Counted from the first letter of the stretch, positions 50,257 through 59,715 are shown. The stretch: 64,000 bases of DNA from E44-bin32 sp034430595 (GCA_034430595.1 DAOUEL010000002.1:6626-70625), one strand, 5' to 3'. The notes: generated by a model from the sequence alone, not told the origin. Numbers and translations are program-made.

Positions 50257-53253
50257 TTAGAAGCCCTCGAGGGCTGTAAAGTCCGCCACGCCAACCGTCA
50301 GGGTGACGATGCGCTGCAGCAAAGCGAGGCGATTCCTCCGCAGCACCTCCTCCTCGGCCATCACGAGAACATCTTCGAAAAAGCGTGTGATTGGCTGGAT
50401 TAACGGAGTAAATACAGAAAGAAACCCAATTACCGAACCAGGTTCCCTCGCTGCGTTTTCGGCAATCTTTAATGCCTCGAATAGAGCGTGTTCTGCTGGC
50501 TCGATCAGCTCCTCCTGCTGCAGCTCGAATTGCGTCTGCTCGCTGCGCGTAATTCGAGCACAGCGGGCATAGGTCTGAAGAATATCGTCCCAGTCCGATC
50601 TTTCTTTTGCTGCCTGCAGTTCGATCACAGCGCGAGTCGCCCAAAGTGGCAGGTGCGCCTGCTCAACCAGGACCGCTTCGATGACATCATGGTCATACCC
50701 TTCAGCCAGGAGCAGCGCCTGCTGCCGACCGCGAACGAAAGCCAGGCAATCCTCGATCGTTCCCGGGGCCACTTTCACGGGCAGCTGCTCGGCCGCGCTG
50801 TGAAGCAAGATCCGCAAATCGAGAGCTAATTCACGCTCGATCAGAATTTGAAGCAGTCCGATCGTCGTTCGGCGCAGCGCAAATGGATCGCGCGCTCCCG
50901 TAGGCTGATGTCCGGCGGCAAACAAGCCCATCAGGGTATCAACCCGGTCTGCCAGGCCGACCGCGATGCCGACCATACTCTCGGGGAGAGAATCCCCGGC
51001 GAAACGGGGAAGATAGTGTTCGAAAATCGCCTGCGCGACAGCTTTATCTTCACCGGAACGGAGTGCATAAACCCGCCCCACCTCGCCCTGGAGCGAGGTC
51101 ATCTCGACCACCATGCGCGTCGCCAGATCTGCCTTGCACAGATGCGCCGCACGCTGAGCTTGATCTCGCTGCTCCTGGTTTAGATCCAGCTTCCACCCCA
51201 GGTTTTCCGCGAGCACTTCCACTCGTGAAACTTTATCCAGCATAGAGCCCAGGCTCGATTCAAAAGTCATCGTGCCCAGCCGGGGCAGGAAGGCCTCCAA
51301 AGGTTGTAAAAGATCCCGCTCGACAAAATATTGGGCATCGGCGAAGCGTGCTCTGATCACCTGCGAGTTGCCTTGAGCCACGACATCGAGATGCTGCCGC
51401 CCTCCATTACGCACCGTGATGAAGTAGGGCAGCAATTTGCCATCCCGCTCCAGAGGAAAGTAGCGTTGATGCTTCTTCATCACCGAGATCAGCACTGCTC
51501 TTGGCAGGGTCAGGAAATCGGAGTTGAATTCACCCCGGACCGCCGTAGGCTGCTCCACCAGCTGGGTGACTTCCTCCAACAGGGCTCTATCCTCGGGCAC
51601 GCTGCCCCCTACTTCTTTCGCCAGCTCAGCAACTTGCGTTTCAATCAAGCCCCGCCGGCGTTCCGGATCGAGCACGATCCCTGCCTTCTCGATCTGCTTG
51701 AAGTACTCAGCCGAATCCTTCACCTCGACTTCGACCGGGTCATCAAAACGCATCAGCCTGGTAGTCCGGCCCGACACCACTCCAGCAAACTCGAAGCGGA
51801 TCGCCTGTCCTCCGTGAAGGGCAAGCAGCCAGCGTACCGGCCGTGAAAAAGCTGTCCCAGAACGATTCCAGCGCATCGATTTCTCAAAACGCAGGCTCGC
51901 GAGCAGGCCGGGAAGCGCTTCCTGCAGGACCTCCGCTGCAGTCCGACCGGGCCGGCGGACCTGGGCGACGACATACGTTCCCCCGTCGATCTCGCCCTGC
52001 TCCAATGCATCTACGGTGATACCTTTACTCCTGGCAAAACCCTCGGCCGCCTTCGTAGGCCTCCCTTGCTCATCGTAGGCGCGTTCGAGCGGTGGACCTT
52101 TCTCAAGCGATAGCTGTTCATCCTGAGCTGGAGCCAGCGAATCGACCTGCACAACCAGCCGGCGGGGTGTGCCCAGGATACAAATCTCGCCGTGATCCAG
52201 GCGTTCCGCATCTAACAGCCCAGGAACCGCGGCCCGCAGTTGATCGATTGCGCTGGTCAGGTCACCCGCCGGTAATTCCTCGGTGCCAACTTCAAGCAAG
52301 AATGTGGCCGGTTTCGCCGGCGCCGGTCCGGTTTCAATCCCTGGTTGGTCCGGCTGAGGGTTGGCCCAGCGCCCAATCCAGGGATAACCGGCCTCCTCCC
52401 GCAGGAGCAAGTAGCCATCGGTAACACGCCGTGCCAATTCCCGCATGCGCGCAAAGATCGCTGCCCTTTCGGTAACGCCAACTGCCCCTCGCCCATCAAG
52501 CAGGTTGAAAGTATGCGAGCACTTCAGCACGTAATCATGCGCCGGGTACACCAGCCCCGATTCCAGGCAGCTATTTGCTTCAGCTTCAAACTCCTCGAAC
52601 ATCTGGCGTAAACGTTCGACATCAGCCAGCTCAAAAATGTAGCGGCTGTGTTCACGTTCCGATTCGAGCAGCACCTCGCCGTAGGTTAACTTTTCATTGA
52701 AATTCAAATCCACAAAGCTCTCGACCGATTCAAGTGCCAGGAGGATGCGCTCGAGCCCGTAGGTGATCTCGACAGAAACCGGTTCCAGGCTCTTACCCCC
52801 CGCCTGTTGAAAGTACGTGAACTGGGTAATCTCCTGCCCATCAAGCCAGACCTCCCACCCGAGGCCCCAGGCGCCGAGCGCAGGCTGCTCCCAGTTATCC
52901 TCGACAAAACGGATATCGTGCTCCAGGGGGTCGATGCCGAGCGCGATCAGCGATTGGAGGTAGCGTTCCTGTGGATCTCCGGGATCGGGCTTTAGGATGA
53001 CCTGGAATTGGTAATAATGGCCCCAGCGATTGGGATTTTCACCGTAGCGGCTGTCTGCTGGCCGAATCGACGGCTCGACATATGCGACCCACCAATCCTC
53101 CGGTCCCAGCACACGCAAATAGGTGGCGGGGTTCATCGTCCCCGCTCCCACCTCGGTGTGGTAGGGCTGCCAGATCAAGCAGCCCTGCTCGGCCCAGAAT
53201 TCCTGCAGTTTAAGAATGATGGATTGCAGCGTCGCTTTTTGCTTGGTAGACAA
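50257..53253 (-). CDS. glyQS: glycyl-tRNA synthetase, alpha and beta chains in one polypeptide
   Basis: Charges tRNA-Gly. The 998 residues combine both chains of the bacterial heterotetrameric enzyme. The alpha part is at about 1-290 (CLIWQPYHTEVGAGTMNPAT, then LGWEVWLDGQEITQFTYFQQ), followed by a short Pro-rich linker (DQPGIETGPAPAKP). The beta part is from about 318 (FLLEVGTEELPAGDL, later KSMRWNRSGTAFSRPVRWLL and an HD-like region). The frame is continuous, with no stop between the parts. Such fusions are known in some phyla. It follows recO after 23 bp. Confidence 0.97.
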   Translation of the reverse strand: MSTKQKATLQSIILKLQEFWAEQGCLIWQPYHTEVGAGTMNPATYLRVLGPEDWWVAYVEPSIRPADSRYGENPNRWGHYYQFQVILKPDPGDPQERYLQSLIALGIDPLEHDIRFVEDNWEQPALGAWGLGWEVWLDGQEITQFTYFQQAGGKSLEPVSVEITYGLERILLALESVESFVDLNFNEKLTYGEVLLESEREHSRYIFELADVERLRQMFEEFEAEANSCLESGLVYPAHDYVLKCSHTFNLLDGRGAVGVTERAAIFARMRELARRVTDGYLLLREEAGYPWIGRWANPQPDQPGIETGPAPAKPATFLLEVGTEELPAGDLTSAIDQLRAAVPGLLDAERLDHGEICILGTPRRLVVQVDSLAPAQDEQLSLEKGPPLERAYDEQGRPTKAAEGFARSKGITVDALEQGEIDGGTYVVAQVRRPGRTAAEVLQEALPGLLASLRFEKSMRWNRSGTAFSRPVRWLLALHGGQAIRFEFAGVVSGRTTRLMRFDDPVEVEVKDSAEYFKQIEKAGIVLDPERRRGLIETQVAELAKEVGGSVPEDRALLEEVTQLVEQPTAVRGEFNSDFLTLPRAVLISVMKKHQRYFPLERDGKLLPYFITVRNGGRQHLDVVAQGNSQVIRARFADAQYFVERDLLQPLEAFLPRLGTMTFESSLGSMLDKVSRVEVLAENLGWKLDLNQEQRDQAQRAAHLCKADLATRMVVEMTSLQGEVGRVYALRSGEDKAVAQAIFEHYLPRFAGDSLPESMVGIAVGLADRVDTLMGLFAAGHQPTGARDPFALRRTTIGLLQILIERELALDLRILLHSAAEQLPVKVAPGTIEDCLAFVRGRQQALLLAEGYDHDVIEAVLVEQAHLPLWATRAVIELQAAKERSDWDDILQTYARCARITRSEQTQFELQQEELIEPAEHALFEALKIAENAAREPGSVIGFLSVFTPLIQPITRFFEDVLVMAEEEVLRRNRLALLQRIVTLTVGVADFTALEGF

Positions 53254-53276
53254 TGTGTTCTTCCCTCGCTGGAAAT

Positions 53277-54068
53277 TCAGGCTGCCACTCCAGGCTCGAC
53301 ATCGCTGCCCGGGTGATTAATTCGGCGTAGAAATTCTGGTGAATTCAACTTACGCTCGAGCAGGTAGCTTAAGAACCCTTCCATCAAGGCATCCAGTTCG
53401 CTTTGCACAGCTGCCCGGACTTGCATCGATTGAAAATTAGAGAGCGGTTCGCGCTGCACGTGCCGCAAGACCTTCAGCGCGCCCAGGGATATCGGGCGTG
53501 CAAGGCCGGCCTTATTACCGCACGATTTACAGAGTATGCCGCCGTCTTCAAACGAGAAATATTGGCCCTCTGGCCGTATCAGTTCGTTGCAGTGCACACA
53601 GTGAAAAAGCTCCGGGCGGTAGCCCACCAGGTCCAACAATCGCAGTTCGAAGGCTCGCGTGATGTTATGCGCATTCTCACCCTGATCCAGGAGCTCGAGC
53701 GAGCGAAGAAGCAGTGAGAACAGAGCGCCATTTGGCTCAGCTTCGACCGTGAAGCGGTCGATCAACTCGATCAAGTAAGACGCCTGCCCGAGCTGGGTCA
53801 GGTCGCTGCGCAGCTGTGAAAAGGGGTTGAGCGCCTCCACCTGCGTGATGACATCCAATTCACGCCCGCGTGCGGCCTGAATCTGTACGTGCGTGAACAG
53901 TTCAAGGTGTCCGGCTTTGCGTGAGCTCGGGCGTCGTGCTCCCTTGGCCACCTGCTTTAACTTGCCATGCTCGCGCGAGTAAATCGTCAGCAGCCGGTCG
54001 GCTTCACCCAGGTCCATCCGGCGCAGTATCACCGCTTCGGCTCGATAGCTTCGCTCTCGTTGGCTCAT
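53277..54068 (-). CDS. recO: DNA repair protein RecO
   Basis: Loads RecA on SSB-coated DNA together with RecR. The 263-residue product has an N-terminal OB fold (YRAEAVILRRMDLGEADRLL, LTIYSREHGKLKQVAKGARR). The helical domain has a zinc finger (CVHC at about residue 172 and CKSC at about 197). The ATG at 54068 lies six bases after a TATAAT box and has no ribosome binding site. It heads the recO-glyQS pair. Confidence 0.95.
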   Translation of the reverse strand: MSQRERSYRAEAVILRRMDLGEADRLLTIYSREHGKLKQVAKGARRPSSRKAGHLELFTHVQIQAARGRELDVITQVEALNPFSQLRSDLTQLGQASYLIELIDRFTVEAEPNGALFSLLLRSLELLDQGENAHNITRAFELRLLDLVGYRPELFHCVHCNELIRPEGQYFSFEDGGILCKSCGNKAGLARPISLGALKVLRHVQREPLSNFQSMQVRAAVQSELDALMEGFLSYLLERKLNSPEFLRRINHPGSDVEPGVAA

Positions 54069-54074
54069 GGGGCG

Positions 54075-54080
54075 ATTATA
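54075..54080 (-). promoter_or_regulatory. -10 box 6 nt before recO
   Basis: A perfect TATAAT on the minus strand, six bases (CGCCCC) before the ATG. A weak TTTAAA lies 18 bp further upstream. It predicts a leaderless recO message. Confidence 0.55.
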
Positions 54081-54318
54081 CCAATCCCGCCTTCCCCCTT
54101 TAAACGTGGAGCAGGAGTCACTCTGGGTAAGGAAGCGCGGCCAACCATCGTCAAAGATTCATAAACTGAACAGTCACGCAGCAAGCCTGCGACCAGGAGC
54201 ATCAGCGAACCAGATTGGCCGGGCTGCAGTGGATTGTACTTGTTTGAAGCGCTCTTTGGAACTCAACCGGGCGCTATACATAAATAGATGCGTCTCGTGC
54301 GGGGGAGGTGGTTATCTG

Positions 54319-54849
54319 ATGCGATCACAGCAGAACATATTCCGGAGCCGAGCATCCGTATCGCTGTTAATATTCGTGTTCGCAGCCGCCTGTGCTGGCA
54401 GAACACCCGCTCCCGTTTTGCCAACGACCCGGAGCTCGGAGCCAAAGCTTCCAACCACCACAATCGTTCCAACCTCCGCGGTAACCGTCTTGAGTAACCC
54501 GCTGGATCTGAGAGAAGCAAATGTACTCGGGGTGGATTTTGAAGAGCTCGAAACAGGCTTGTACCGCTTTGACGTCACGCTTATTCACGATGATGACGGA
54601 GAGTCACCCAGGTACGCGGACCGCTGGGTGGTTGAAGACCTGGATGGGAATCCGCTTGGAGAAAGGATCCTGCTCCACGCACACGGCAACCTGCCGTTCA
54701 CACGTTCAGCAACTCTTGAGATTCCCGAGGGGATTAAAACCGTGGTCATTCGCGGTCACGATCAGCTCCACGGTTTTGGCGGACAAGCGCTCGAACTGGA
54801 TTTGCATAGCGGCCAGATACGGATGATCGACGATGTTGATGGACCTTAG
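54319..54849 (+). CDS. putative lipoprotein
   Basis: A 176-residue protein with a signal peptide and lipobox (SLLIFVFAAACAG), then a Thr/Pro/Ser-rich linker. A folded part of about 125 residues is predicted beta-rich (GVDFEELETGLYRFDVTLIH, DRWVVEDLDGNPLGE, IPEGIKTVVIRGHDQLHG). No named family recognised. The start was chosen at ATG 54319 with GGAGG ten bases upstream. A much longer frame from 54067 lacks support. Between recO (divergent) and cdd (convergent). Confidence 0.8.
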   Translation: MRSQQNIFRSRASVSLLIFVFAAACAGRTPAPVLPTTRSSEPKLPTTTIVPTSAVTVLSNPLDLREANVLGVDFEELETGLYRFDVTLIHDDDGESPRYADRWVVEDLDGNPLGERILLHAHGNLPFTRSATLEIPEGIKTVVIRGHDQLHGFGGQALELDLHSGQIRMIDDVDGP

Positions 54850-54892
54850 ATTCTGTCCTGCCCCAGCTGGCGATCTGAATCTGTAGTGCGCC

Positions 54893-55303
54893 TTAACGTT
54901 CCTTGAGCTGCTTCGGCGTAAAGGCCTCGGGAAGCAGATCCGCAACAGTGGTCTCCAAGACAACTTCACCGGCGGCATTCACCACAAGCACTGCCATATC
55001 CAACCCGAATTCAGAAAGCACCTGCCGGCATGCACCGCAGGGAGATCCGCCGTTGTCAGAGGCAATCGCAATCGCGAGAAACTGTTTCCTTCCTTCAGAG
55101 ACGGCCTTAAAGATAGCGTTTCGCTCGGCGCACATACTCAGAGGGTAGGATGCATTCTCAACATTCACGCCGCTGAAGATCTCGCCATTTGCTCCCAGCA
55201 GAGCCGCGCCGACCGTATACTCCGAATAAGGGGCATAGGCATGATGTCGGACCGAGAGTGCGCTCTGGATCAGTTCACTGCGCTGCTGCGTTGTTAGCGT
55301 CAT
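54893..55303 (-). CDS. cdd: cytidine deaminase
   Basis: Deaminates cytidine and deoxycytidine in pyrimidine salvage. The 136 residues match the tetrameric type with three Cys ligands to zinc: CAERNAIF (Cys plus catalytic Glu) and PCGACRQVLSEF. HAYAPYSEYTVGAALLG opens the fold. It overlaps the 3' end of the upstream membrane-protein gene by 29 bp. Confidence 0.97.
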   Translation of the reverse strand: MTLTTQQRSELIQSALSVRHHAYAPYSEYTVGAALLGANGEIFSGVNVENASYPLSMCAERNAIFKAVSEGRKQFLAIAIASDNGGSPCGACRQVLSEFGLDMAVLVVNAAGEVVLETTVADLLPEAFTPKQLKER

Positions 55304-56585
55304 TTGATTTCGACTCCCGAGGTCCTACTGGGATAAGTCTCGCACGGATTTTACGGATACGCCGCCCCACAACCTGCTCAACAGACAGACGTAGACCACC
55401 GACTTCCACCGACTCACCCGGGACAGGTACCTTTCCCAGGCGGCTGTAGATATAGCCGCCGAGAGTCTCACTGGTGTCCTTCGGTATCTGAGCGCCAGCT
55501 ATCTGATTGACGTCATCGATGTCGATGCCACCGCTGAAGATGAACTCGCCGCTCTCAAGCTGTTCATAAGGCAGTTCCTCGGCGAAGTCGTATTCATCAA
55601 GAATTTCACCGACGATTTCCTCCACGATGTCTTCAATTGTCACAACTCCAGCCGTGCCTCCATATTCGTCGACAACGATGGCGATGTGCATCCGGCTGGC
55701 TTGCATCTCCGTCAGCAGATCGTCGACTTTCTTTGCTTCGGGAACAAAATAGGCCTCGCGCATGATGTCTGAAACACGTTGGTCGAGCCCACCATCGCTC
55801 CATGCCGCCAGCAGGTCCTTGATGTAAACCAGGCCGATTACATTGTCGATGCTCTCAGAGAAAACCGGCGCACGCGAATGCCCTGTCTTCAGCAGCGTTT
55901 CGGTCGCTTCCTGCAGGGAGGTATGCTCCTCGAAGGCGATGATGTCGATCCTGGGGACCATCACCTCGCGGGCCAGCGTATTGTCGAGCTGGAAGATAGA
56001 GTAGATCATCGCTTTTTCTTCCTGCTCGATAACCCCCTCCTCCTGGCCAGCATCAACCAGCGTCATGATCTCCTCTTCCGTAATCATCGGATGAGCTTGA
56101 CTTCCGGCAGGGCTGGCGACCAGGCGGGCGATTCGCAGCAGCAGCCATCCGATCGGTTCAAAAACCCGCACCAGTACAGCGACGGGGACTGCCAGGCGCA
56201 GTGCCCATGATTCGGGATCCTTGAGTACAACATTCTCAAAGGCAAATTCGAGGATCCCAAGCAGGAGGCCGGTCCCGGCCAACAAGAGGGCGATCGCCCC
56301 CGTCGTGGTCAGGCTGGTCAACGCCAACGCTGGCAAGAAGGTCGTCAGAGACAGGCCCAGTACCAGCAGCCGAAAAATAGTCTGTCCGATGCGCAGGGCC
56401 AGGATCAGGCGCCGGGCTTCGGTCAGCACACGAACTGCAAGGGCTGCCCGGCGGCCATGCGTTTCCTCCAGCGTCTTTAGTTGAGAAAGACGGCTGTTTA
56501 CAAATGCGCTCCGGGCGGCCGCCAGCATGATGTCAAAGAGGAACGCTGCGACAACGCTGAGAATGCCGACGGTTTGATCAATCAC
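55275..56585 (-). CDS. CNNM/CBS/CorC-domain membrane protein (hemolysin family)
   Basis: A 436-residue protein. The N-terminal transmembrane DUF21 region has about four helices (residues 1-140). Two CBS domains follow (MVPRIDIIAFEEHTSLQEA, HIAIVVDEYGGTAGVVTIED). A C-terminal CorC/HlyC domain (about 340-420) ends with a basic linker. Relatives transport or regulate Mg2+/Co2+; 'hemolysin' is a historical label. The GTG at 56585 overlaps the glmU stop by 8 bp; a longer frame to 56624 is open. Confidence 0.92.
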   Translation of the reverse strand: MIDQTVGILSVVAAFLFDIMLAAARSAFVNSRLSQLKTLEETHGRRAALAVRVLTEARRLILALRIGQTIFRLLVLGLSLTTFLPALALTSLTTTGAIALLLAGTGLLLGILEFAFENVVLKDPESWALRLAVPVAVLVRVFEPIGWLLLRIARLVASPAGSQAHPMITEEEIMTLVDAGQEEGVIEQEEKAMIYSIFQLDNTLAREVMVPRIDIIAFEEHTSLQEATETLLKTGHSRAPVFSESIDNVIGLVYIKDLLAAWSDGGLDQRVSDIMREAYFVPEAKKVDDLLTEMQASRMHIAIVVDEYGGTAGVVTIEDIVEEIVGEILDEYDFAEELPYEQLESGEFIFSGGIDIDDVNQIAGAQIPKDTSETLGGYIYSRLGKVPVPGESVEVGGLRLSVEQVVGRRIRKIRARLIPVGPRESKSNDANNAAAQ

Positions 56586-57930
56586 CTTTTTCCAACTTTC
56601 GAATAACCCGGGCTGGCACCCCAACCGCCAGACTATCCTCCGGTACGTCCTTCGTTACGACCGATCCGGCTCCGGTCCGAGCTCCCCGGCCGATCTTTAA
56701 CGGTGCGACAAGCATCGTGTCGCTGCCGATGAATACATCCGCTCCAATTTCGGTTACGTTCTTATGAACCCCATCGAAATTGCAGGTAATCGTGCCAGCG
56801 CCGATGTTGGTGTTTTCGCCGATATGAGCATCGCCGATGTAGGAAAAGTGCCCCATCTTTACCCCGGCTTCGAGGTGGCTGTTCTTCACCTCGCCGAAAT
56901 TCCCCATGTGCACACCACGCCCGAGATGAGCCCCTTCACGCAAATGAGCGAAGGGTCCGATCTCGACCTGATCCTCGATCAGCGCGCCCTCTATCACGGA
57001 TGACAGGATCGTACATTCTTCTCCGACTCTTGAATCGCGAATGATGGTGTTAGGGCCAAGCGTGCAGCCTCCCCCGATGCTCGTCGTGCCAAGCAGGTGG
57101 GTGTTCGGAAGGAGCACACTGTCGACCCCGACCTCCACATTCCAATCGATGTAGGTCGCGTCGGGATCGATGATCGTTACACCACGCTCCATCCAGGCAT
57201 TGTTGATTCGCTGGCGAAGAGCTCTTTCGGCCTGAGAAAGATGCAGGCGAGTGTTGATCCCAATCGATTCATCTGGCGAGGATATTTCTACGTTTGAGAT
57301 CCGCTCACCGTCCGCCCGGGCGAGCGCGGCCAGGTCGGTCAGGTAATACTCCCCTTTCGGTGAGAGCGGCAGCTTGGTCAAATTCTGCCACAACCATTCG
57401 GCCTGGCAGCAGTATGCCCCAACGTTCAACTCGCGCAACAGAAGCTGCTCCGGAGTAGCCTGCGCCTCTTCGATGATCGCTTCGATCTCGCCCTTCGCAT
57501 CACGCAGGATGCGGCCAAAGCCACGCGCTTGATCGGAATTAGTCGTTAGTAAGGTCATGACTGCACTGTGTGAGATCTGCTGTTCGATCAGCCGCTTCAA
57601 GGTCCCAGCCTGGATCAGGGGCATATCCCCGTTCAAAACCAGGATCTGATCCGCCTTGCCACGTAGATCGTTGGCGGCCTGAAGTACGGCGTGGCCGGTG
57701 CCCAATCGCTCTTCCTGGAGGATGAACTCGCACGTACCTCCGGCCGCTTCACGCAGATCACCGGATTCGGGACCAACGATAAGCGCCGGCGAAGCGCCCG
57801 TTGCCATGCGCGCCACTTCGACCGCCCATGCGATCAGTGGGCGGCCACCCAGTGGGTGCAGCATCTTCGGCAGACTGGACTTCATGCGGGTTCCAAGCCC
57901 GGCTGCCAGCACCACGGCCTTAACTTTCAT
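56578..57930 (-). CDS. glmU: bifunctional GlcNAc-1-P uridyltransferase / GlcN-1-P acetyltransferase
   Basis: Makes UDP-GlcNAc for peptidoglycan. The product is 450 residues. The N-terminal pyrophosphorylase half has VVLAAGLGTRMKSSLPKM and LVLNGDMPLI. The C-terminal half is a left-handed beta-helix of hexapeptide repeats with the acetyl-transfer residues (GAHLGRGVHMGNFGEVKN, GAGTITCNFDGVHKN). ATG 57930 has GGAG six bases upstream; a GTG at 57933 is also open. It overlaps the next gene. Confidence 0.97.
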   Translation of the reverse strand: MKVKAVVLAAGLGTRMKSSLPKMLHPLGGRPLIAWAVEVARMATGASPALIVGPESGDLREAAGGTCEFILQEERLGTGHAVLQAANDLRGKADQILVLNGDMPLIQAGTLKRLIEQQISHSAVMTLLTTNSDQARGFGRILRDAKGEIEAIIEEAQATPEQLLLRELNVGAYCCQAEWLWQNLTKLPLSPKGEYYLTDLAALARADGERISNVEISSPDESIGINTRLHLSQAERALRQRINNAWMERGVTIIDPDATYIDWNVEVGVDSVLLPNTHLLGTTSIGGGCTLGPNTIIRDSRVGEECTILSSVIEGALIEDQVEIGPFAHLREGAHLGRGVHMGNFGEVKNSHLEAGVKMGHFSYIGDAHIGENTNIGAGTITCNFDGVHKNVTEIGADVFIGSDTMLVAPLKIGRGARTGAGSVVTKDVPEDSLAVGVPARVIRKLEKGD

Positions 57931-58080
57931 CACTCACTCCGGGGGTGGGTAATTTCATGAGAACGATGAGGACATCCCGGCGGGATCCTACCTGGTTTGG
58001 TGGATGCAGGAGGTAAATTTGATGGGATGGAGGTTCGTCGTCTTGCAAGAATTTCAACGCAATCTGCTTTTTTGCTCAGG

Positions 58081-58151
58081 CTGGGGCGCCAGGATTCGAA
58101 CCTGGATCCACGGATTCAAAGTCCGGTGTGCTGCCGTTACACCACGCCCCA
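58081..58151 (-). tRNA. tRNA-Gln (anticodon TTG)
   Basis: A 71-nt cloverleaf on the minus strand. The acceptor stem is TGGGGCG/CGCCCCA with U1-A72, usual for tRNA-Gln. The D-arm is GTGT/GCAC, the anticodon loop CTTTGAA reads CAA codons, and the T-arm is CCAGG-TTCGAAT-CCTGG, with discriminator G. One pair of the anticodon stem (C27-U43) is mismatched. The 3' CCA is not encoded. It lies 82 bp before the response-regulator gene's stop. Confidence 0.95.
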
Positions 58152-58232
58152 AGGCTCTAATTCCGGTCGGGCGTCTCGAATTGTAACATAGTGCTTCAGC
58201 AAGCCTCAGGCGATGCAATCCGTGGGAATCGA

Positions 58233-59288
58233 TCAAGAATCTTCCTCGGACAACAACCCCTTATCGCGAGCCTCTTCGTAGGTCAGGATGCCGTCTTCGC
58301 CGTCTTTTTCCTTTGGGATACCGTTGATCGCCTCGTCCCAGAACTTGTCAGCCTGGTCACGTTTCAGCCCCTCACCAGCTTTCTCCAGCTCCGAATTGAC
58401 CTCTTCCTGTTCGTCATCCATGATAACCCTCCATTTTGAGCTGGCTGCCTGCCGCCTCTGTTCAAGCACCGACCTTTCCGGGGCGGCGACTTCTACTGCG
58501 CCGAAACCAGAAAGCAGGTCGAGCAGTTCATCAGCAGCCCGCCGGCCCTCGATCAGGATCGTGCCAATTTGGTTCGTCGCTTTCGGGCTTTCTATGGCGA
58601 TAACTAGATTATAGAACGCTCCGACATTGAAGAGGTAGAGATTGTGCGAACCGCCTTCAAAGATTTGGACGTTGGCTGGCAGCAAGCCGGCGATCAGGTC
58701 GCTTACCTTCTGTCCGGCATCGGAGGCGGCCCCAAGCGCCGAGAGCACGAGTTCTTTATCTCCGCCAAGCTGCTGCCCCTCCTGGTCAATTACCCGGCCG
58801 AAGGAGTCGATCAACTGAACCGAACTGGCCGCGAGCGTGGCATGCAGCACCTGCAGCCGCGCCAGCAGCTTAGCCCGGTTTTCACCCGCCAGATCGCGGC
58901 TGACAGCCGGCCGGTCGACATCGCGCAGCACACGTGCCACGGCTTCGAGGAAGAGGCTGGTTCCGATCGGTTTTTCAAGTAAAGCCAGAACCCCAAGAGC
59001 CTCAGCCCGCCGGCGGACATCGTTCGAAGGCTCGCCGGTTATCAGGATCGAGCGCGCATTCGGATACATGCCCTTCAGCCGCTCGATCACTTCCAGACCG
59101 GAGATGCCGGGCAGGCGGTTATCGGCTACGAGCAGATCAACCGGTCCACGCCCCATCTCCAGGAGAGCATCCTCGCCACTGGCGACATCAATTACGACGC
59201 AATCCAGACCAGAGAGCTGGATGCTCGTGCGGAGCATGGTGCTTACTTCACGGTGATCGTCGACAAGCAGGACACGTGGCGGGCTCAT
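58233..59288 (-). CDS. response regulator: REC domain plus Roadblock/LC7-like domain
   Basis: The 351-residue product starts with a full receiver domain (about 1-120): acidic pair in VLLVDDHREVS, phospho-acceptor Asp in LLVADNRLPGISG, Thr in SILITGEPS, and Lys in LLEKPIG. The middle (about 145-260) resembles a Roadblock/LC7 fold (VQLIDSFGRVIDQEG, YLFNVGAFYNLVIAIE). The C-terminal 80 residues are charged, with AINGIPKEKDGEDG. There is no DNA-binding domain, so the output is probably protein-protein, perhaps through a small GTPase. ATG 59288 is seven bases behind a TACAAT box; an in-frame ATG is at 59297. No histidine kinase nearby. Confidence 0.85.
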   Translation of the reverse strand: MSPPRVLLVDDHREVSTMLRTSIQLSGLDCVVIDVASGEDALLEMGRGPVDLLVADNRLPGISGLEVIERLKGMYPNARSILITGEPSNDVRRRAEALGVLALLEKPIGTSLFLEAVARVLRDVDRPAVSRDLAGENRAKLLARLQVLHATLAASSVQLIDSFGRVIDQEGQQLGGDKELVLSALGAASDAGQKVSDLIAGLLPANVQIFEGGSHNLYLFNVGAFYNLVIAIESPKATNQIGTILIEGRRAADELLDLLSGFGAVEVAAPERSVLEQRRQAASSKWRVIMDDEQEEVNSELEKAGEGLKRDQADKFWDEAINGIPKEKDGEDGILTYEEARDKGLLSEEDS

Positions 59289-59295
59289 GGCAGCC

Positions 59296-59324
59296 ATTGT
59301 AACAACGCCTGCTAGCAGGGGCAA
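59296..59324 (-). promoter_or_regulatory. promoter directly before the response regulator
   Basis: TTGCCC (59319-59324) and TACAAT (59296-59301) with a 17-bp spacer on the minus strand. ATG 59288 follows seven bases later, so a leaderless message is predicted. Confidence 0.6.
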
Positions 59325-59715
59325 TGCCCTCCCGGTCCTGGAGAGGTCAGGGCGACCCTCTGTCAGAGCAAGCCCGTTCTCCCTATTATCCCAAGCCCGC
59401 AGAGCGAGCAATACCCAAGATATGGAAAAGCAAGCTCTCGTCGGACCATGAATCTGGGATCAGAAAGAGATGCCCTGGGTATCCCTCGTCACGGAGTTCC
59501 TCGGGGTGACATTCGGTTTGAATGTCATCCCGAGCCCGCAAGTCGAGGAATACGCGGATCGGCCATAGCACGTTTTTAACATATCCTGAGCTGCTTCTTC
59601 GGATGTGATTTCCCGTGTATCGCACATAATGCAACATATCAAAAGAATGTTGGATAGAAGCTCTCACCGTTCGCTGGAGAAAGCATTTGAGCGGGGATGT
59701 CGTCCGATCAAATCT
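59325..59715. other. 391 bp without a gene, containing a repeat-like palindrome
   Basis: No supported gene. It contains the inverted repeat at 59500-59534. Its flanks (ATTCCTCG, ATGTCATCCCGAG) look like short dispersed intergenic repeats. Confidence 0.4.
59500..59534. repeat. imperfect palindrome, MITE/REP-like
   Basis: Arms of 14 bases, CTCGGGGTGACATT and AATGTCATCCCGAG, with one mismatch (a G-U pair in RNA) and a 7-nt loop. A second copy of the flanking TTCCTC sequence lies on the opposite strand 10-20 bp further out, so the unit seems to be two inverted copies of one short element. Copies elsewhere in the genome are expected but cannot be seen here. Confidence 0.5.
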
